Shown: positions 52,516 to 62,622, counted from the stretch's first letter. The stretch is DNA of 64,000 nucleotides from an uncultured Campylobacter sp. (GCF_937921625.1 NZ_CAKZTI010000036.1:1-64000), one strand, 5' to 3'. Notes: generated by a model not told the origin, from the sequence alone. A program made the numbers and translations.

Positions 52516-52880
52516 ATACGGCGCGCGAATTTCAAAATGTCGTAAGCGAGCTTAGTTGCGGCGTAAAGCGGCTTCTGGAGCGAAGCAGGGCAGCGGCTGC
52601 ACTAAAATTTAAAGTTGCCGCTACGTGCGCGACGATCGTTAAATTTAAGCCTAGCGATGCGTCGAAATTCCTTCTCATCGCAGGTGTCTTGCAAGAACAA
52701 ACCCCGTTTGCGTCTGTTTTTGCAACGCATAAATTTCAAATTTTTATGCGTTGCACGGCACTCTTTAAGCGAAATTTAAAAATTATTTCGGCGTATGCAT
52801 CGCTTGTCGCAAGATGCGGCGAGGTACGGATTATAGAGCCGAAATTTGATGCCCCCAGCGTCCTTGGAGACGGCAGATGA
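52512..52880 (+). CDS. Hypothetical protein
   Basis: A 122-residue basic protein with several cysteines and no recognised domain or signal peptide. Its start overlaps the DUF815 gene by ATGA and its end overlaps the MagIII-like gene by ATGA, which argues that it is really translated. Centre: FLLIAGVLQEQTPFASVF then HKFQIFMRC, mixed alpha/beta. Confidence 0.6.
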   Translation: MNTAREFQNVVSELSCGVKRLLERSRAAAALKFKVAATCATIVKFKPSDASKFLLIAGVLQEQTPFASVFATHKFQIFMRCTALFKRNLKIISAYASLVARCGEVRIIEPKFDAPSVLGDGR

Positions 52881-53575
52881 GCGCGACCGAGCTTTTTATC
52901 GCGCTTTTTCGCGCCGTGAAAATCAAGGATTTTCGCTGGTGGCCCGCGTTTGGAAGCTTTGAGGTGGTCGTGGGGGCGATTTTGATCCAAAATACTGCGT
53001 GGCGCAATGCAGACGCGGCACTGCAAAACCTGCGTAGCAAAGGGCTTTTGAGCTTAGATGGGATCGCCGAGCTAGATGAAGCGGAGCTTGCGAAGATCAT
53101 TAAAGTGAGCGGATTTTATAATCAAAAAGCGAGACGCCTAAGCTTGCTTTGTAAAGCGATAATCGCGGATTTTGGGGATTTTGAGAGCTTTAAAGCGGGC
53201 GTTAGCCGTGAGTGGCTGCTAGCGCGCAAAGGGATCGGCGCAGAGAGCTGTGATGCGATTTTGTGCTATGCGTGCGAGCGCGCGGTGATGGTTGCGGACA
53301 GCTATTCGGCGCGCCTGCTTGGGGCTTTGGGATATGAGTTTGAAAGCTACGACGAGCTTAGCGCGTGGCTTTGCGAGCTGGAATTTGAGCGGATCTATGA
53401 ATTTGTAAATTCCGCCAACTCTCCCTGCGATGCGGCGGCAAAAGCAGGAAAGCTAGAGAACGAAAACGGCGTGTATGCGCTATTTCACGGGCTCATAGTG
53501 GAATTTTGCAAAGCGCATTTGAAAGGTAAAATTTTCGATGAGAGCGCGAAAATAATTTTAAATGATTTGAGGTAG
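52877..53575 (+). CDS. 3-methyladenine DNA glycosylase, MagIII-like (endonuclease III superfamily)
   Basis: A 232-residue helix-hairpin-helix glycosylase. RWWPAFGSFEVVVGAILIQNT, SGFYNQKARRL, REWLLARKGIGAESCDAILCY (HhH, about 112-132) and MVADSYSARLLG (catalytic Asp) match the H. pylori MagIII pattern closely. It lacks the four-cysteine iron-sulfur loop of Nth. It should remove alkylated bases such as 3-methyladenine. Last gene of the GC-rich run; the AT-rich polysaccharide locus begins 2 bases later. Confidence 0.86.
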   Translation: MSATELFIALFRAVKIKDFRWWPAFGSFEVVVGAILIQNTAWRNADAALQNLRSKGLLSLDGIAELDEAELAKIIKVSGFYNQKARRLSLLCKAIIADFGDFESFKAGVSREWLLARKGIGAESCDAILCYACERAVMVADSYSARLLGALGYEFESYDELSAWLCELEFERIYEFVNSANSPCDAAAKAGKLENENGVYALFHGLIVEFCKAHLKGKIFDESAKIILNDLR

Positions 53576-53577
53576 AT

Positions 53578-55638
53578 ATGTTTAACACTAAAATTTTAGA
53601 AAATTTAATGGTTGCTTTTTGCTTTTGTATAACGCTTGCGTTACATTTACTGATATTTAACCATTACTTCTCACTCCAAGAAGGCTGGTGGGAAACCTAT
53701 GCTTATTTAGTAAATAGAGGAGAAGTGATCAATAAAGATTTTTATCTAGCATGGACTCCGTTATTTGTATATATAAACGCCTTCTATCAAAAAATATTCG
53801 GAATAAATTTTTTTGCTTTTGCCTGCATCGGTGTAGTAGCCGCAATGATACAGGTAATCTTATTGTATTTGGTTTTAAGAGAATTTTTTTCTAAAACAAG
53901 CAGCGCCGTGGCTGCACTTTTTGCGACATTTTTAAATATAAATAGCGGCACCTATATCGCCAAAGATTATCATACATACGTATATATTACAGAATTTTTG
54001 ACATTGCTATTTTTTATAAAATATATCAAAAATTACAATTCTAATATGGGTAGAATTTATCATATAATTGGAATTTTGTTTTGTATTTTATTGTTTTTCA
54101 TTAAACAAAATGTGGGTTTGGTTCTTTTTGCTAGTTTGTTTGTCGCATATGCTTTTGTTGCTACAAGTTTTAAAGATTATATAAAAAGAATCGGTTTTTT
54201 ACTCATTACCTCTGCTATATTTTTTACTATTATGAATTTTGTCATTCCTTTTAATTTATCTTCTATAACAGAAAATGATTCCAAAGGCAGCTTTTTCGCT
54301 ATGGCTACTAGATTTATCACATATCCTTTAAATCAAACGATACTAAAAAACTCACTTATTGTATCGATAGCTGTACTCATCTTATATGTTATAAGATCAA
54401 AAATAGCGGAAATTTATACTAATTTATATGAAAAAGCTATAGCCAAAACTACAAGAGAATTTCGTATATTAATGCTTGTAATATTACATATAATTTTAAT
54501 ATATTGTATGTTTATTAAGATGAGCGGTAGCGGGATAGAAATAAAGAATTTTATATCTCTTTCAATAGGTATTATTCTATTTTTGCTGTATATATGTTTC
54601 AAGAGGAACGATGTAATTGGCAATTCATCAAAGATATATGCCTTTATGATTGTAGCCATGGCCGCCATATCTTATTCGGGTACTTTGGCTGATGCTTTTA
54701 CGGCGAGTGGTAATATGATATGTATAGCTTTTGCCAGCGCATTTATTATAAATATAAGTAGATTAAGACAAATAAAATACATTACTATATATATACATTT
54801 AATAATAATATTTTTTATGTTTTTAGCAACTATAAGAATGCCGTATTATTGGAATTTCAATACTCAGGTAGATATCTTTAGCGCCAATTCTAAAAGTTCA
54901 TACGCTCAGTTAGATGGTATTTATATGGATGAGAGGATATCGGAAATCTTTGATTATTTCGATAAGTATGTAGCTGTTAAATCTAAAAATCAAAAAGATT
55001 TTTACTTTTTTAATTTTCCCATAATGTACTTATTGAATAATAAAATTCCACCGTATTATTTAGTAACTCATTGGCTAGACGTATCGTCATCTAAGGCCAT
55101 ATCTAGGGAATATGATGAATTTATTAAATCTCCTGCGCAGAACGTTGTTATGTATCAATATCAGACATTTTTCTTTACTGTGCATCGAAATTTTCAAGTT
55201 AAAAGCTCTTTTAAACAACTTGATTTTCATGAAACTATGAATCAATGGGTACGGGAAGGAAGATATAAATTTATAAAGTCGTTTGTAGTTCCATACGATA
55301 ATGTACCTGCTGAAGAAGAAAAAAACCATATTCTTAAAAATATGCTCATTATTTTGCAAAATGAAAAATTTTTTGGTATGGATAGATCTAAATTTACAAA
55401 GTGGCTACAAGAGAATGGCGTAACATTAGTTACTATCAGGCGTGATAAAAAGATAGCTACCGATCAAAATGGCACAAAACAAGAAGATGATAGCTTGCAA
55501 AATGGTGATGTATTGCAAATGGATGGTAGTATAGTAGATTTATGTAAAATATTTCCAATTCTAGGAGTAGCTCCGACCGAAGCGACTTTTTTCAATACCA
55601 TCAACGTATACGAAAAGCAAGAAGGTCATGGTGAATAG
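53578..55638 (+). CDS. GT-C-type membrane glycosyltransferase (GtrC-like, copy 1)
   Basis: A 686-residue protein with about 11-13 hydrophobic helices in the first ~425 residues and a soluble C-terminal domain (about 440-686). After helix 1 comes FNHYFSLQEGWWETYAYLV, an acidic first-loop motif of the kind that forms the active site in GT-C transferases using polyprenyl-phosphate sugars. With GtrA and GtrB downstream it is most simply the type-specific transferase of a Gtr module, adding a sugar to surface glycan in the periplasm. DNA is AT-rich (unlike the gene 2 bases upstream). Its first ~130 residues are nearly identical to the next gene. Family assignment is from layout and context. Confidence 0.75.
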   Translation: MFNTKILENLMVAFCFCITLALHLLIFNHYFSLQEGWWETYAYLVNRGEVINKDFYLAWTPLFVYINAFYQKIFGINFFAFACIGVVAAMIQVILLYLVLREFFSKTSSAVAALFATFLNINSGTYIAKDYHTYVYITEFLTLLFFIKYIKNYNSNMGRIYHIIGILFCILLFFIKQNVGLVLFASLFVAYAFVATSFKDYIKRIGFLLITSAIFFTIMNFVIPFNLSSITENDSKGSFFAMATRFITYPLNQTILKNSLIVSIAVLILYVIRSKIAEIYTNLYEKAIAKTTREFRILMLVILHIILIYCMFIKMSGSGIEIKNFISLSIGIILFLLYICFKRNDVIGNSSKIYAFMIVAMAAISYSGTLADAFTASGNMICIAFASAFIINISRLRQIKYITIYIHLIIIFFMFLATIRMPYYWNFNTQVDIFSANSKSSYAQLDGIYMDERISEIFDYFDKYVAVKSKNQKDFYFFNFPIMYLLNNKIPPYYLVTHWLDVSSSKAISREYDEFIKSPAQNVVMYQYQTFFFTVHRNFQVKSSFKQLDFHETMNQWVREGRYKFIKSFVVPYDNVPAEEEKNHILKNMLIILQNEKFFGMDRSKFTKWLQENGVTLVTIRRDKKIATDQNGTKQEDDSLQNGDVLQMDGSIVDLCKIFPILGVAPTEATFFNTINVYEKQEGHGE

Positions 55639-57673
55639 TTCTATTGAAGAGAAATTTATATTAACATTTTGCTTTAGTATAGTATTAATACTACATCTTC
55701 TTATATTCAACCATTACTTTTCCCTCCAAGAAGGCTGGTGGGAAACATATGCTTATCTGGTAAATAAGGGAGAGGTGATAAATAAAGATTTTTATCTAGC
55801 ATGGACTCCGTTATTTGTATATATAAATGCCTTTTATCAAAAAATATTTGGGATAAATTTCTTTGCATTTGCCTGCATCGGCGTGGTAGCAGCAATGATT
55901 CAGGTGATCTTATTGTATTTGGTTTTAAGGGAGTTTTTTTCAAAGCCGGCTAGTGCTATAGGAGCCACTTTTGCTAGCTTTTTATGGTTTAGTATGGAGA
56001 CATATATACCGAAGGATTATCATACTTACGTCTTCATCATAGAATTTTCTACCCTACTATTTCTAGTAAAATCCATAAAAAATGAAAATTCTAAAAAAGG
56101 TACCATATATCAAATACTTGGAATCTTATTTCTAGTCCTACTTTTTTTCATAAAGCAAAATGTGGGATTAGTTCTTTTTGCTAGTCTTTTTGTATCTTAT
56201 GCTTTTATATCCAGTAGCGTAAAAGATTATTTTAAAAGAATAGGATTTTTACTGCTCTTTACCGTTATATTCTTTGTACCCGTAAATTTTATAATGCCTT
56301 TTGATCCCGCATCTATAACCGATAATGACTCAAAAGGAAGTCTATGGACTGTAGCGACTAGATTTATTTTTGAACCAGAGCTTAGTCGGATATTAACAAT
56401 AAGCGTATCGGAATTTTTTATAATATTAATTCTTGCATATTTTGGAAAAAATATTGTATATCTATATGATGTATTGGTAGGACAAATTGCAGCAAGAACA
56501 ACTATCTTATTTCGATTTACTATCGTAGCTATTGGACTGACTGCGCTTACTTATATTGTTTTATTTCATAATACTGTTATATTATATATTATTAAATATA
56601 TCTCTTATATTAGCTTTTCCATAGCTATGATTTTGTATATCATGTTTGCTGCTATGTTCTATAAAAATAGTAGTATTTTTGGATCAAAAATTTACATTTT
56701 CATTACTTTTTGTGTTGCTGCTATAGTTTATAGTAATACTTTCACTACTATCGCCTTAAATATGAATAGCATTCTTTTGTGTGCAGGGTTGGCATTCAGC
56801 TTTTTATTAAATCAAAATTTGCGCAAAATAGCTAGGATTTTACTGATCTATTGGATGCTTGTAATGGTATCTTTCATAATATACGTAAAATTTTTAATAC
56901 CATATAATTGGCTTGAAAATTATCAAGGTAGTGTATTCGAGGCTAAATCCGAGACCTCATATATTCCTTTAAAAAATATTTATATGAATCAGAAATTATC
57001 TTATATTTTTGACTATATTCATGATTATGTACCTAAAAATACAGTATCTGACAAAGATTTTTACTTTTTTAACTTACCGATAATGTATCTTTTAAATGAT
57101 AAAATTCCACCATATCACTTAGTAACACAATGGTTTGATGTAACTCCAACAAAACTGATTAAACAAGAATATATTAATTTTACAAATAGACCAACCAAGA
57201 ACATCGTTTTATATCAATATTATAAAAAAGCGTTTGATATAAATAAAAGACTTTTGAGAAAAGATGATTTTATTCAAGAGGATTTTTATAAAGTAATGAA
57301 TAAATGGGTAAAAGAGGGTAGATATAAATTTATAAACTCCTTTGTTGTACCTAATAGCTTGATGTTTAATAATGCATCTAAAAATTTAAATATTCAAACA
57401 GATGTAATAATTCAAAATAGTAACTTTTTTGATCAAAGTTATGAAAGGTTCTATTTATGGCTACAGGATAGCGGCGTAAATCTCATACAAATCACTAGAG
57501 ACGGAGTCGTTTTGCAAGATATTAATAATACAGTTAGGAATTCGGATATAGTGACCTTGAATGGTAATGTAGCCAATATAATGGAAATTTTACCTCAACT
57601 TGGGGTTGAGCCGATTGATAAGGCAAATTTTAATACTATAAATATTTATAGACGAAATGATAGCTATGATTAA
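55628..57673 (+). CDS. GT-C-type membrane glycosyltransferase (GtrC-like, copy 2)
   Basis: A 681-residue paralogue of the preceding gene, overlapping it by 11 bases. Residues ~18-110 are almost the same (SLQEGWWETYAYLVNKGEV, FYLAWTPLFVYINAFYQKIFGI). After ~130 the sequences drift, while keeping landmarks such as LFFIKQNVGLVLFASLF, NDSKGS, DKDFYFFNLPIMYLLN and the C-terminal FNTIN.Y. The split suggests a shared donor-lipid-handling N-terminus and different acceptor or sugar preference. AT-rich. Confidence 0.75.
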   Translation: MVNSSIEEKFILTFCFSIVLILHLLIFNHYFSLQEGWWETYAYLVNKGEVINKDFYLAWTPLFVYINAFYQKIFGINFFAFACIGVVAAMIQVILLYLVLREFFSKPASAIGATFASFLWFSMETYIPKDYHTYVFIIEFSTLLFLVKSIKNENSKKGTIYQILGILFLVLLFFIKQNVGLVLFASLFVSYAFISSSVKDYFKRIGFLLLFTVIFFVPVNFIMPFDPASITDNDSKGSLWTVATRFIFEPELSRILTISVSEFFIILILAYFGKNIVYLYDVLVGQIAARTTILFRFTIVAIGLTALTYIVLFHNTVILYIIKYISYISFSIAMILYIMFAAMFYKNSSIFGSKIYIFITFCVAAIVYSNTFTTIALNMNSILLCAGLAFSFLLNQNLRKIARILLIYWMLVMVSFIIYVKFLIPYNWLENYQGSVFEAKSETSYIPLKNIYMNQKLSYIFDYIHDYVPKNTVSDKDFYFFNLPIMYLLNDKIPPYHLVTQWFDVTPTKLIKQEYINFTNRPTKNIVLYQYYKKAFDINKRLLRKDDFIQEDFYKVMNKWVKEGRYKFINSFVVPNSLMFNNASKNLNIQTDVIIQNSNFFDQSYERFYLWLQDSGVNLIQITRDGVVLQDINNTVRNSDIVTLNGNVANIMEILPQLGVEPIDKANFNTINIYRRNDSYD

Positions 57674-58031
57674 ACGACAAGCCGTCAAGTTTCTCCTCGT
57701 CGGTATCCTAAATACTGCCTTTGGGTATGGGCTATTCGCTCTTTTTATCTATTTGGGCCTATATTATCCTCTTGCCGTATTGTTTTCTACGATACTAGGC
57801 GTATTGTTTAACTTTAAAACTATAGGCAAGCTGGTATTTGGTAGCAGTGATAATGGTCTGATATTTAGATTTATACTAGTTTACATCATTACTTATTTTT
57901 TAAATATATTTTTTCTATGGCTTTTCAAGTGGCTTGGATTTGATAATATGTATATAAACGGTTTTGTGCTTTTGATCCCGCTAGCTGCGGTATCATTTTT
58001 GTTAAATAAATTTTTCGTCTTTAGGAGATGA
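57657..58031 (+). CDS. gtrA: GtrA-family polyprenyl-linked sugar flippase
   Basis: A 124-residue protein with four helices and the GtrA pattern: KFLLVGILNTAFGYGLFALFIYLG, then a basic hairpin and FLLNKFFVFRR at the end. It would move undecaprenyl-phosphate-sugar across the inner membrane for the GtrC-like enzymes. Overlaps the previous gene by 17 bases; ATGs at 57657 and 57666 are both possible. Confidence 0.88.
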   Translation: MIAMIKRQAVKFLLVGILNTAFGYGLFALFIYLGLYYPLAVLFSTILGVLFNFKTIGKLVFGSSDNGLIFRFILVYIITYFLNIFFLWLFKWLGFDNMYINGFVLLIPLAAVSFLLNKFFVFRR

Positions 58032-58032
58032 T

Positions 58033-58965
58033 ATGAAAAAGATCAGTATAGTTACCGCCTGCTTTAATGAGGAGGAAAACGTAGAGGAGGTCTATGCGCG
58101 CGTAAAAAAAGTTATGGGCGAATTTCCGGAGTATGCCTACGAGCATATATTTATCGATAATGCTTCGACTGATAGAACGGTTGAAATTTTAAAACGCCTT
58201 GCAAACGATGATAAAAATTTAAAGATCATCGTAAATTCCAGAAACTTCGGGCATATCAAATCGCCAACCTATGCGCTTTTGGGTGCAGACGGAGATGCCG
58301 TGATTTCTATCGTGGCCGATTTGCAAGATCCGCCCGAGATGATACCAGAGTTTATAAAAAAATGGCAGGAGGGCAACGACTTGGTTTTGGCTATTAAGCG
58401 AGATAGCGAGGAGCGCGGCGTGATGTTTAAAATCAGAGAGTGTTATTACGAGCTCTTATCAAAACTATCTGAGATCGAGATTTTTAAGAATTTTACCGGT
58501 TTTGGGCTTTTTGATAAAAAAGTAATAACGGCTCTTAGGCAGATGCATGATCCATATCCGTTTTTTCGCGGAATGCTCGCGGAGGCAGGCTATAAGGTAG
58601 CCAAAATTCCTTACGATCAACCGGTAAGAATTAAAGGAGTTACCAAAAATAACTTCTACACGCTTTATGATATGGGGATACTAGGCATAATCTGCAATTC
58701 TAAAGTGCCACTTAGGCTCGCGACTTTTATAGGCATGATAATGGGTATTTTAAGCATAATAGTGGGGCTTGTGTATTTTATCCTGAAACTCATATATTGG
58801 AACGAAATGAGTGTGGGTATCGCGCCTCTTATCATACTTTTTTCGTTCGTTTCATCTGGAATTTTGTTTTTTATCGGTATAATAGGCGAATATATCGGGG
58901 CAATTTATACACAAGTGTTGAATCGCCCATTGGTATTTGAAAAAGAAAGAATAAATTTTGATTAA
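58033..58965 (+). CDS. gtrB: GtrB-type family 2 glycosyltransferase
   Basis: A 310-residue GT2 with an N-terminal GT-A domain (SIVTACFNEEENVEEVY, IFIDNASTDRT, NSRNFGH, ADLQDPPEMIPEF with the DxD-like region) and two C-terminal helices (about 232-255, 265-290). This is the bactoprenol-phosphate glycosyltransferase layout, making undecaprenyl-phosphate-hexose on the cytoplasmic side. It starts 1 base after gtrA. Confidence 0.9.
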   Translation: MKKISIVTACFNEEENVEEVYARVKKVMGEFPEYAYEHIFIDNASTDRTVEILKRLANDDKNLKIIVNSRNFGHIKSPTYALLGADGDAVISIVADLQDPPEMIPEFIKKWQEGNDLVLAIKRDSEERGVMFKIRECYYELLSKLSEIEIFKNFTGFGLFDKKVITALRQMHDPYPFFRGMLAEAGYKVAKIPYDQPVRIKGVTKNNFYTLYDMGILGIICNSKVPLRLATFIGMIMGILSIIVGLVYFILKLIYWNEMSVGIAPLIILFSFVSSGILFFIGIIGEYIGAIYTQVLNRPLVFEKERINFD

Positions 58966-58976
58966 AGGGAGCTTTA

Positions 58977-59750
58977 ATGAAAGTTTTAATACTAGCAGGA
59001 GGTTTCGGTACTAGGCTTGCCGAAGAGACGAGCATTAGACCAAAGCCAATGGTAGAGATCGGCGAAAAACCGATTTTATGGCATATTATGAAAATTTATA
59101 GTTTGTATGGATTTAACGAATTCGTCATTCTGCTTGGCTATAAAGGCTACTATATCAAAGAATATTTTGCCAATTATTTTTTGCATCAAAGCGATATGAC
59201 TATAGATTTGAAAAATGGAAAAATGGAGGTTTTGACCAATTTTAGCGAGCCTTGGAGTGTTACGCTGTTAAATACCGGGCTAAACACTATGACTGGCGGT
59301 CGTATTAAGCGGGCTCAGAGCATAGTGGGAGACGAGCCGTTTTTGCTTACTTATGGAGATGGCGTTAGTGATATAGATATCCACGAGCTTGTAAAATTTC
59401 ATAAGTCTCACGGCAAATCGCTTACTATGACTTCCGTTCAGCCGGAAGGTCGCTTTGGAGCGCTAAATATAGATGACGAAAGTCGCGTGCATGAGTTTAA
59501 GGAAAAACCAAAAGGAGACGGCAATTGGATCAATGCGGGTTTCTTTGTATGTGAGCCCAAGGTTTTTGACTATATTGCGAATGGAGATGCGACAATATTT
59601 GAGCAAGAGCCGCTTATGAATTTGGCCCACGACGGCGAAATTTTAGCATATAAACATAGCGGCTTTTGGAAGCCGATGGATACGCTTAGAGATAAGCTCG
59701 AGTTAAACAAAATTTGGGATAGCGGCAACGCTCCGTGGAAAAAGTGGTAG
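58977..59750 (+). CDS. rfbF: Glucose-1-phosphate cytidylyltransferase
   Basis: A 257-residue nucleotidyltransferase: ILAGGFGTRLAEETSIRPKPMVEIGEKPILWHIMK (nucleotide binding), TYGDGVSDIDI (metal Asp), GRFGALNI, INAGFFVCEP and GFWKPMDTLRDK. Makes CDP-glucose from CTP and glucose-1-phosphate. RBS AGGGAG. Overlaps or abuts the CDP-glucose dehydratase gene. Confidence 0.95.
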   Translation: MKVLILAGGFGTRLAEETSIRPKPMVEIGEKPILWHIMKIYSLYGFNEFVILLGYKGYYIKEYFANYFLHQSDMTIDLKNGKMEVLTNFSEPWSVTLLNTGLNTMTGGRIKRAQSIVGDEPFLLTYGDGVSDIDIHELVKFHKSHGKSLTMTSVQPEGRFGALNIDDESRVHEFKEKPKGDGNWINAGFFVCEPKVFDYIANGDATIFEQEPLMNLAHDGEILAYKHSGFWKPMDTLRDKLELNKIWDSGNAPWKKW

Positions 59751-59752
59751 CA

Positions 59753-60835
59753 ATGCAAGATATGCAGGATCTATACTCCGGAATTTATAATGGCAAAACA
59801 GTTTTGCTTACCGGGCATACCGGTTTTAAGGGCTCATGGCTTAGCTTATGGCTGGAGCGCTTGGGTGCAAAAGTGATAGGGTATTCGCTGCCGGCGCCTA
59901 CAGAGCCAAACCATATAGGGCTTTTAAATTTAAATATCATCCAGATAATGGGCGATATACGAGATCTTGCTAAATTAAATGAAGTCTTTGCAGCTTATAA
60001 ACCCGATATAGTATTTCACTTTGCCGCTCAGGCGCTGGTGCGCCCATCTTATGTTGATCCGATAACAACTTATGAAACCAATGTCATCGGCACGTTGAAA
60101 GTATTTGAAGCCTGCAGAAAGGCGGGCGTTCGCGCGATCGTGAATATCACCAGCGATAAGGCTTATGAAAATAAAGAGTGGGTTTGGGGTTATCGCGAGA
60201 ACGATCCTATGGGCGGATATGATCCATATAGTTCGTCGAAAGGCTGCGCGGATCTTTTGGCTAGCTCATACCGAAATTCGTTTTTTAATGAAAAAGATTA
60301 CGGCACAAAGCATCAAACGCTGCTTGCTACGTGTCGTGCAGGTAATGTCATAGGCGGCGGAGACTGGGCGCAAGACAGATTGATTTGCGACGTGATGCGC
60401 GCGGCAGCTAAAAATGAAGCGGTAACGATCCGCAATCCGCATGCGACGCGTCCTTGGCAGCATGTGCTCGAGCCGCTTAGCGGATATTTGCTTGTGGGGC
60501 AAAAAATGCTTGAAGGACGAAAGGAATTCGGCAGCGCATGGAATTTCGGTCCTAGCGATGATGGCGCGATTAGGGTGCTTGATGTACTAAAGAGCGCCAA
60601 GCGATATTGGGATAAGATAGAATTTCAAATCAATTCCGACATAAACCAGCCTCATGAGGCAAATTTATTGAAGCTTGATTGCTCTAAGGCACATGCGCTG
60701 CTTGGCTGGAAGCCCGTTTGGAATAGTGAAACGGCATTTGAAAAAACTGTAAAATGGTATAAAAATTTCTACGAAAACGGCGCGATCGATACCGAACAAA
60801 ATTTAAACGACTACGTAAAAGAGATGATGCGATGA
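59753..60835 (+). CDS. rfbG: CDP-glucose 4,6-dehydratase
   Basis: A 360-residue short-chain dehydrogenase: TGHTGFKGSWLSLWL (NAD-binding GxxGxxG), FHFAAQALVRPSY, NITSDKAYEN (Ser/Thr), YDPYSSSKGCADLL (catalytic Tyr-x-x-x-Lys), RAGNVIGGGDWA. Forms CDP-4-keto-6-deoxyglucose, the branching point to dideoxy and branched sugars. I choose the ATG at 59753, just after the rfbF stop; a GTG at 59735 inside rfbF is possible. Overlaps the next gene by 4 bases. Confidence 0.94.
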   Translation: MQDMQDLYSGIYNGKTVLLTGHTGFKGSWLSLWLERLGAKVIGYSLPAPTEPNHIGLLNLNIIQIMGDIRDLAKLNEVFAAYKPDIVFHFAAQALVRPSYVDPITTYETNVIGTLKVFEACRKAGVRAIVNITSDKAYENKEWVWGYRENDPMGGYDPYSSSKGCADLLASSYRNSFFNEKDYGTKHQTLLATCRAGNVIGGGDWAQDRLICDVMRAAAKNEAVTIRNPHATRPWQHVLEPLSGYLLVGQKMLEGRKEFGSAWNFGPSDDGAIRVLDVLKSAKRYWDKIEFQINSDINQPHEANLLKLDCSKAHALLGWKPVWNSETAFEKTVKWYKNFYENGAIDTEQNLNDYVKEMMR

Positions 60836-62622
60836 TAAAAGTTAGCGATTTTATAGCAAAATTTATAGCCGAACACGAAGATACTGCAAAGACCGTATTT
60901 ATGGTCTCAGGCGGCGGCAATATGCACCTGATAGATTCGCTTGGCAAAAATGAAAATTTAGAGTATGTCTGTAACCATCACGAACAGGCTTGCGCGATAG
61001 CCGCAGAGGGATATGCGCGCGTCTCAAATAAGATTGGTATCGCGTATGTTACCACAGGCCCCGGCGGAACGAATGCGATTACCGGCGTTTACGGTGCCTG
61101 GGTGGATTCGATCCCTACGATGATCATATCGGGGCAAGTGAAATTTCAGACGACCATTGCTTCGCAACCCGAGTTAAATTTACGTCAGCTCGGCGATCAA
61201 GAGGTTAATATCATTGATATTGTAAGACCTATCACAAAATACGCCGTAATGATAACGGATAAAAATAGCATAAAATTTCATCTGCAAAAAGCTATTTATG
61301 AGGCTAAGCACGGCAGACCCGGACCCGTATGGCTGGATGTGCCGCTAGACATACAAGGCGCGATGGTGGACGAAGCAGATCTGGTAGAATTTGAAATCCC
61401 CGAAGAGCCGAAATTCGATACAAAAATCCCGCAGGTTTTAGATGCGTTAAAAGCTGCTAAACGCCCCGTTATCATTGTAGGTAACGGCGTAACGCTTGCC
61501 GGCGCTAACGAAGAATTTCTAAAACTAATCGAAATTTTAAAAATCCCCGTTATCGGTACTTTCGCTAGATACGATATCGTTAGAAATGACTATGAGCTGT
61601 TTTTCGGTAGATATGGCACTATTGGCAATAGAGCGGCAAATTTTGTCGTGCAAAATTCCGATCTCATCATTGCTATAGGTGCTAGATTAAATATCCGTGC
61701 AGTCAGCTATAACTGGGAATTCTTCGGCAGAGAAGCCAAAAAAATTTTAGTTGATATCGACCAAAACGAACTAAACAAAAAAACTATTGCCGCAGATATT
61801 AAGATAAAATCCGATGCGAAGGTTTTTATATCGGATTTGCGATCTGTGCTGAAAGACGAGCTAGATTTTGGAGCTTGGCTTGAAATTTGTAAAAATTACA
61901 GAAAGAATTATCCTACGATTGAGCCTTTTAGACAAAATGTAAAAGAGCGGGTTGATTCATATAATTTCTTCGATGTGCTATCTAATCATAAACGAGATTT
62001 AGTTTATGTATTCGGTAACGGTACGGCATGTGTTTCATCGTATCAGAGCTTGCGCTTATATGAGAATCAAAAGGTGGTAGTAAATTCGGGTTGTGCTTCT
62101 ATGGGATACGATCTGCCTGCCGCAATCGGTGCCTGCTTCGCAAATGGCAAAAAAAATACGATTTGCGTTACGGGTGAAGGTAGCTTGCAGATGAATATTC
62201 AAGAGCTTCAGACAATAATTCATAATAAGCTTCCGATCAAAATCTTTGTTCTGAATAATGCAGGTTATATTTCTATCAGAAATACTCAAAACAACTTTTT
62301 TAAAGGGCACAAGGTAGGCTCAGATAAAGATAGCGGCGTCAGCTTTCCTAATATCGTAAAATTAGCAGAGGTTTATGGCTTTGAAGCCTGCAGGATAGAA
62401 AATCAGCTAAATTTAAAAGGGGAGTTGGAGGAAATTCTATCCAAACCAGGTGCGGTAGTTTGCGAAATAATGCTTTCACCTATTGAAAAAATGGAGCCAA
62501 AATTATCGTCTAAGATAAAGCCTGACGGCAAAATGGTTTCAAAGCCACTTGAGGATATGTTTCCGTTTTTGCCGCGAGAAGAATTTTATAAAAATATGAT
62601 AATTAAGCCGGTAGATGAATAA
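60832..62622 (+). CDS. Thiamine-diphosphate-dependent enzyme of the acetolactate-synthase family (YerE-like candidate)
   Basis: A 596-residue three-domain TPP enzyme: N-terminal PYR domain with catalytic Glu in CNHHEQACAIAAEGYAR and TTGPGGTNAITGVYGAWVDS; central domain (about 195-330) with VIIVGNGVTLAG; C-terminal PP domain with CVTGEGSLQMNIQEL (TPP/Mg motif, GEGS in place of GDGS) and LNNAGYISIRN. It sits directly after CDP-4-keto-6-deoxyglucose synthesis with no ilvN beside it. A role in sugar branching, like YerE (which adds an acetyl unit from pyruvate to a CDP-4-keto sugar), is more likely than valine synthesis; this is inference. 4-base overlap upstream, 8-base overlap downstream. Confidence 0.85.
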   Translation: MIKVSDFIAKFIAEHEDTAKTVFMVSGGGNMHLIDSLGKNENLEYVCNHHEQACAIAAEGYARVSNKIGIAYVTTGPGGTNAITGVYGAWVDSIPTMIISGQVKFQTTIASQPELNLRQLGDQEVNIIDIVRPITKYAVMITDKNSIKFHLQKAIYEAKHGRPGPVWLDVPLDIQGAMVDEADLVEFEIPEEPKFDTKIPQVLDALKAAKRPVIIVGNGVTLAGANEEFLKLIEILKIPVIGTFARYDIVRNDYELFFGRYGTIGNRAANFVVQNSDLIIAIGARLNIRAVSYNWEFFGREAKKILVDIDQNELNKKTIAADIKIKSDAKVFISDLRSVLKDELDFGAWLEICKNYRKNYPTIEPFRQNVKERVDSYNFFDVLSNHKRDLVYVFGNGTACVSSYQSLRLYENQKVVVNSGCASMGYDLPAAIGACFANGKKNTICVTGEGSLQMNIQELQTIIHNKLPIKIFVLNNAGYISIRNTQNNFFKGHKVGSDKDSGVSFPNIVKLAEVYGFEACRIENQLNLKGELEEILSKPGAVVCEIMLSPIEKMEPKLSSKIKPDGKMVSKPLEDMFPFLPREEFYKNMIIKPVDE

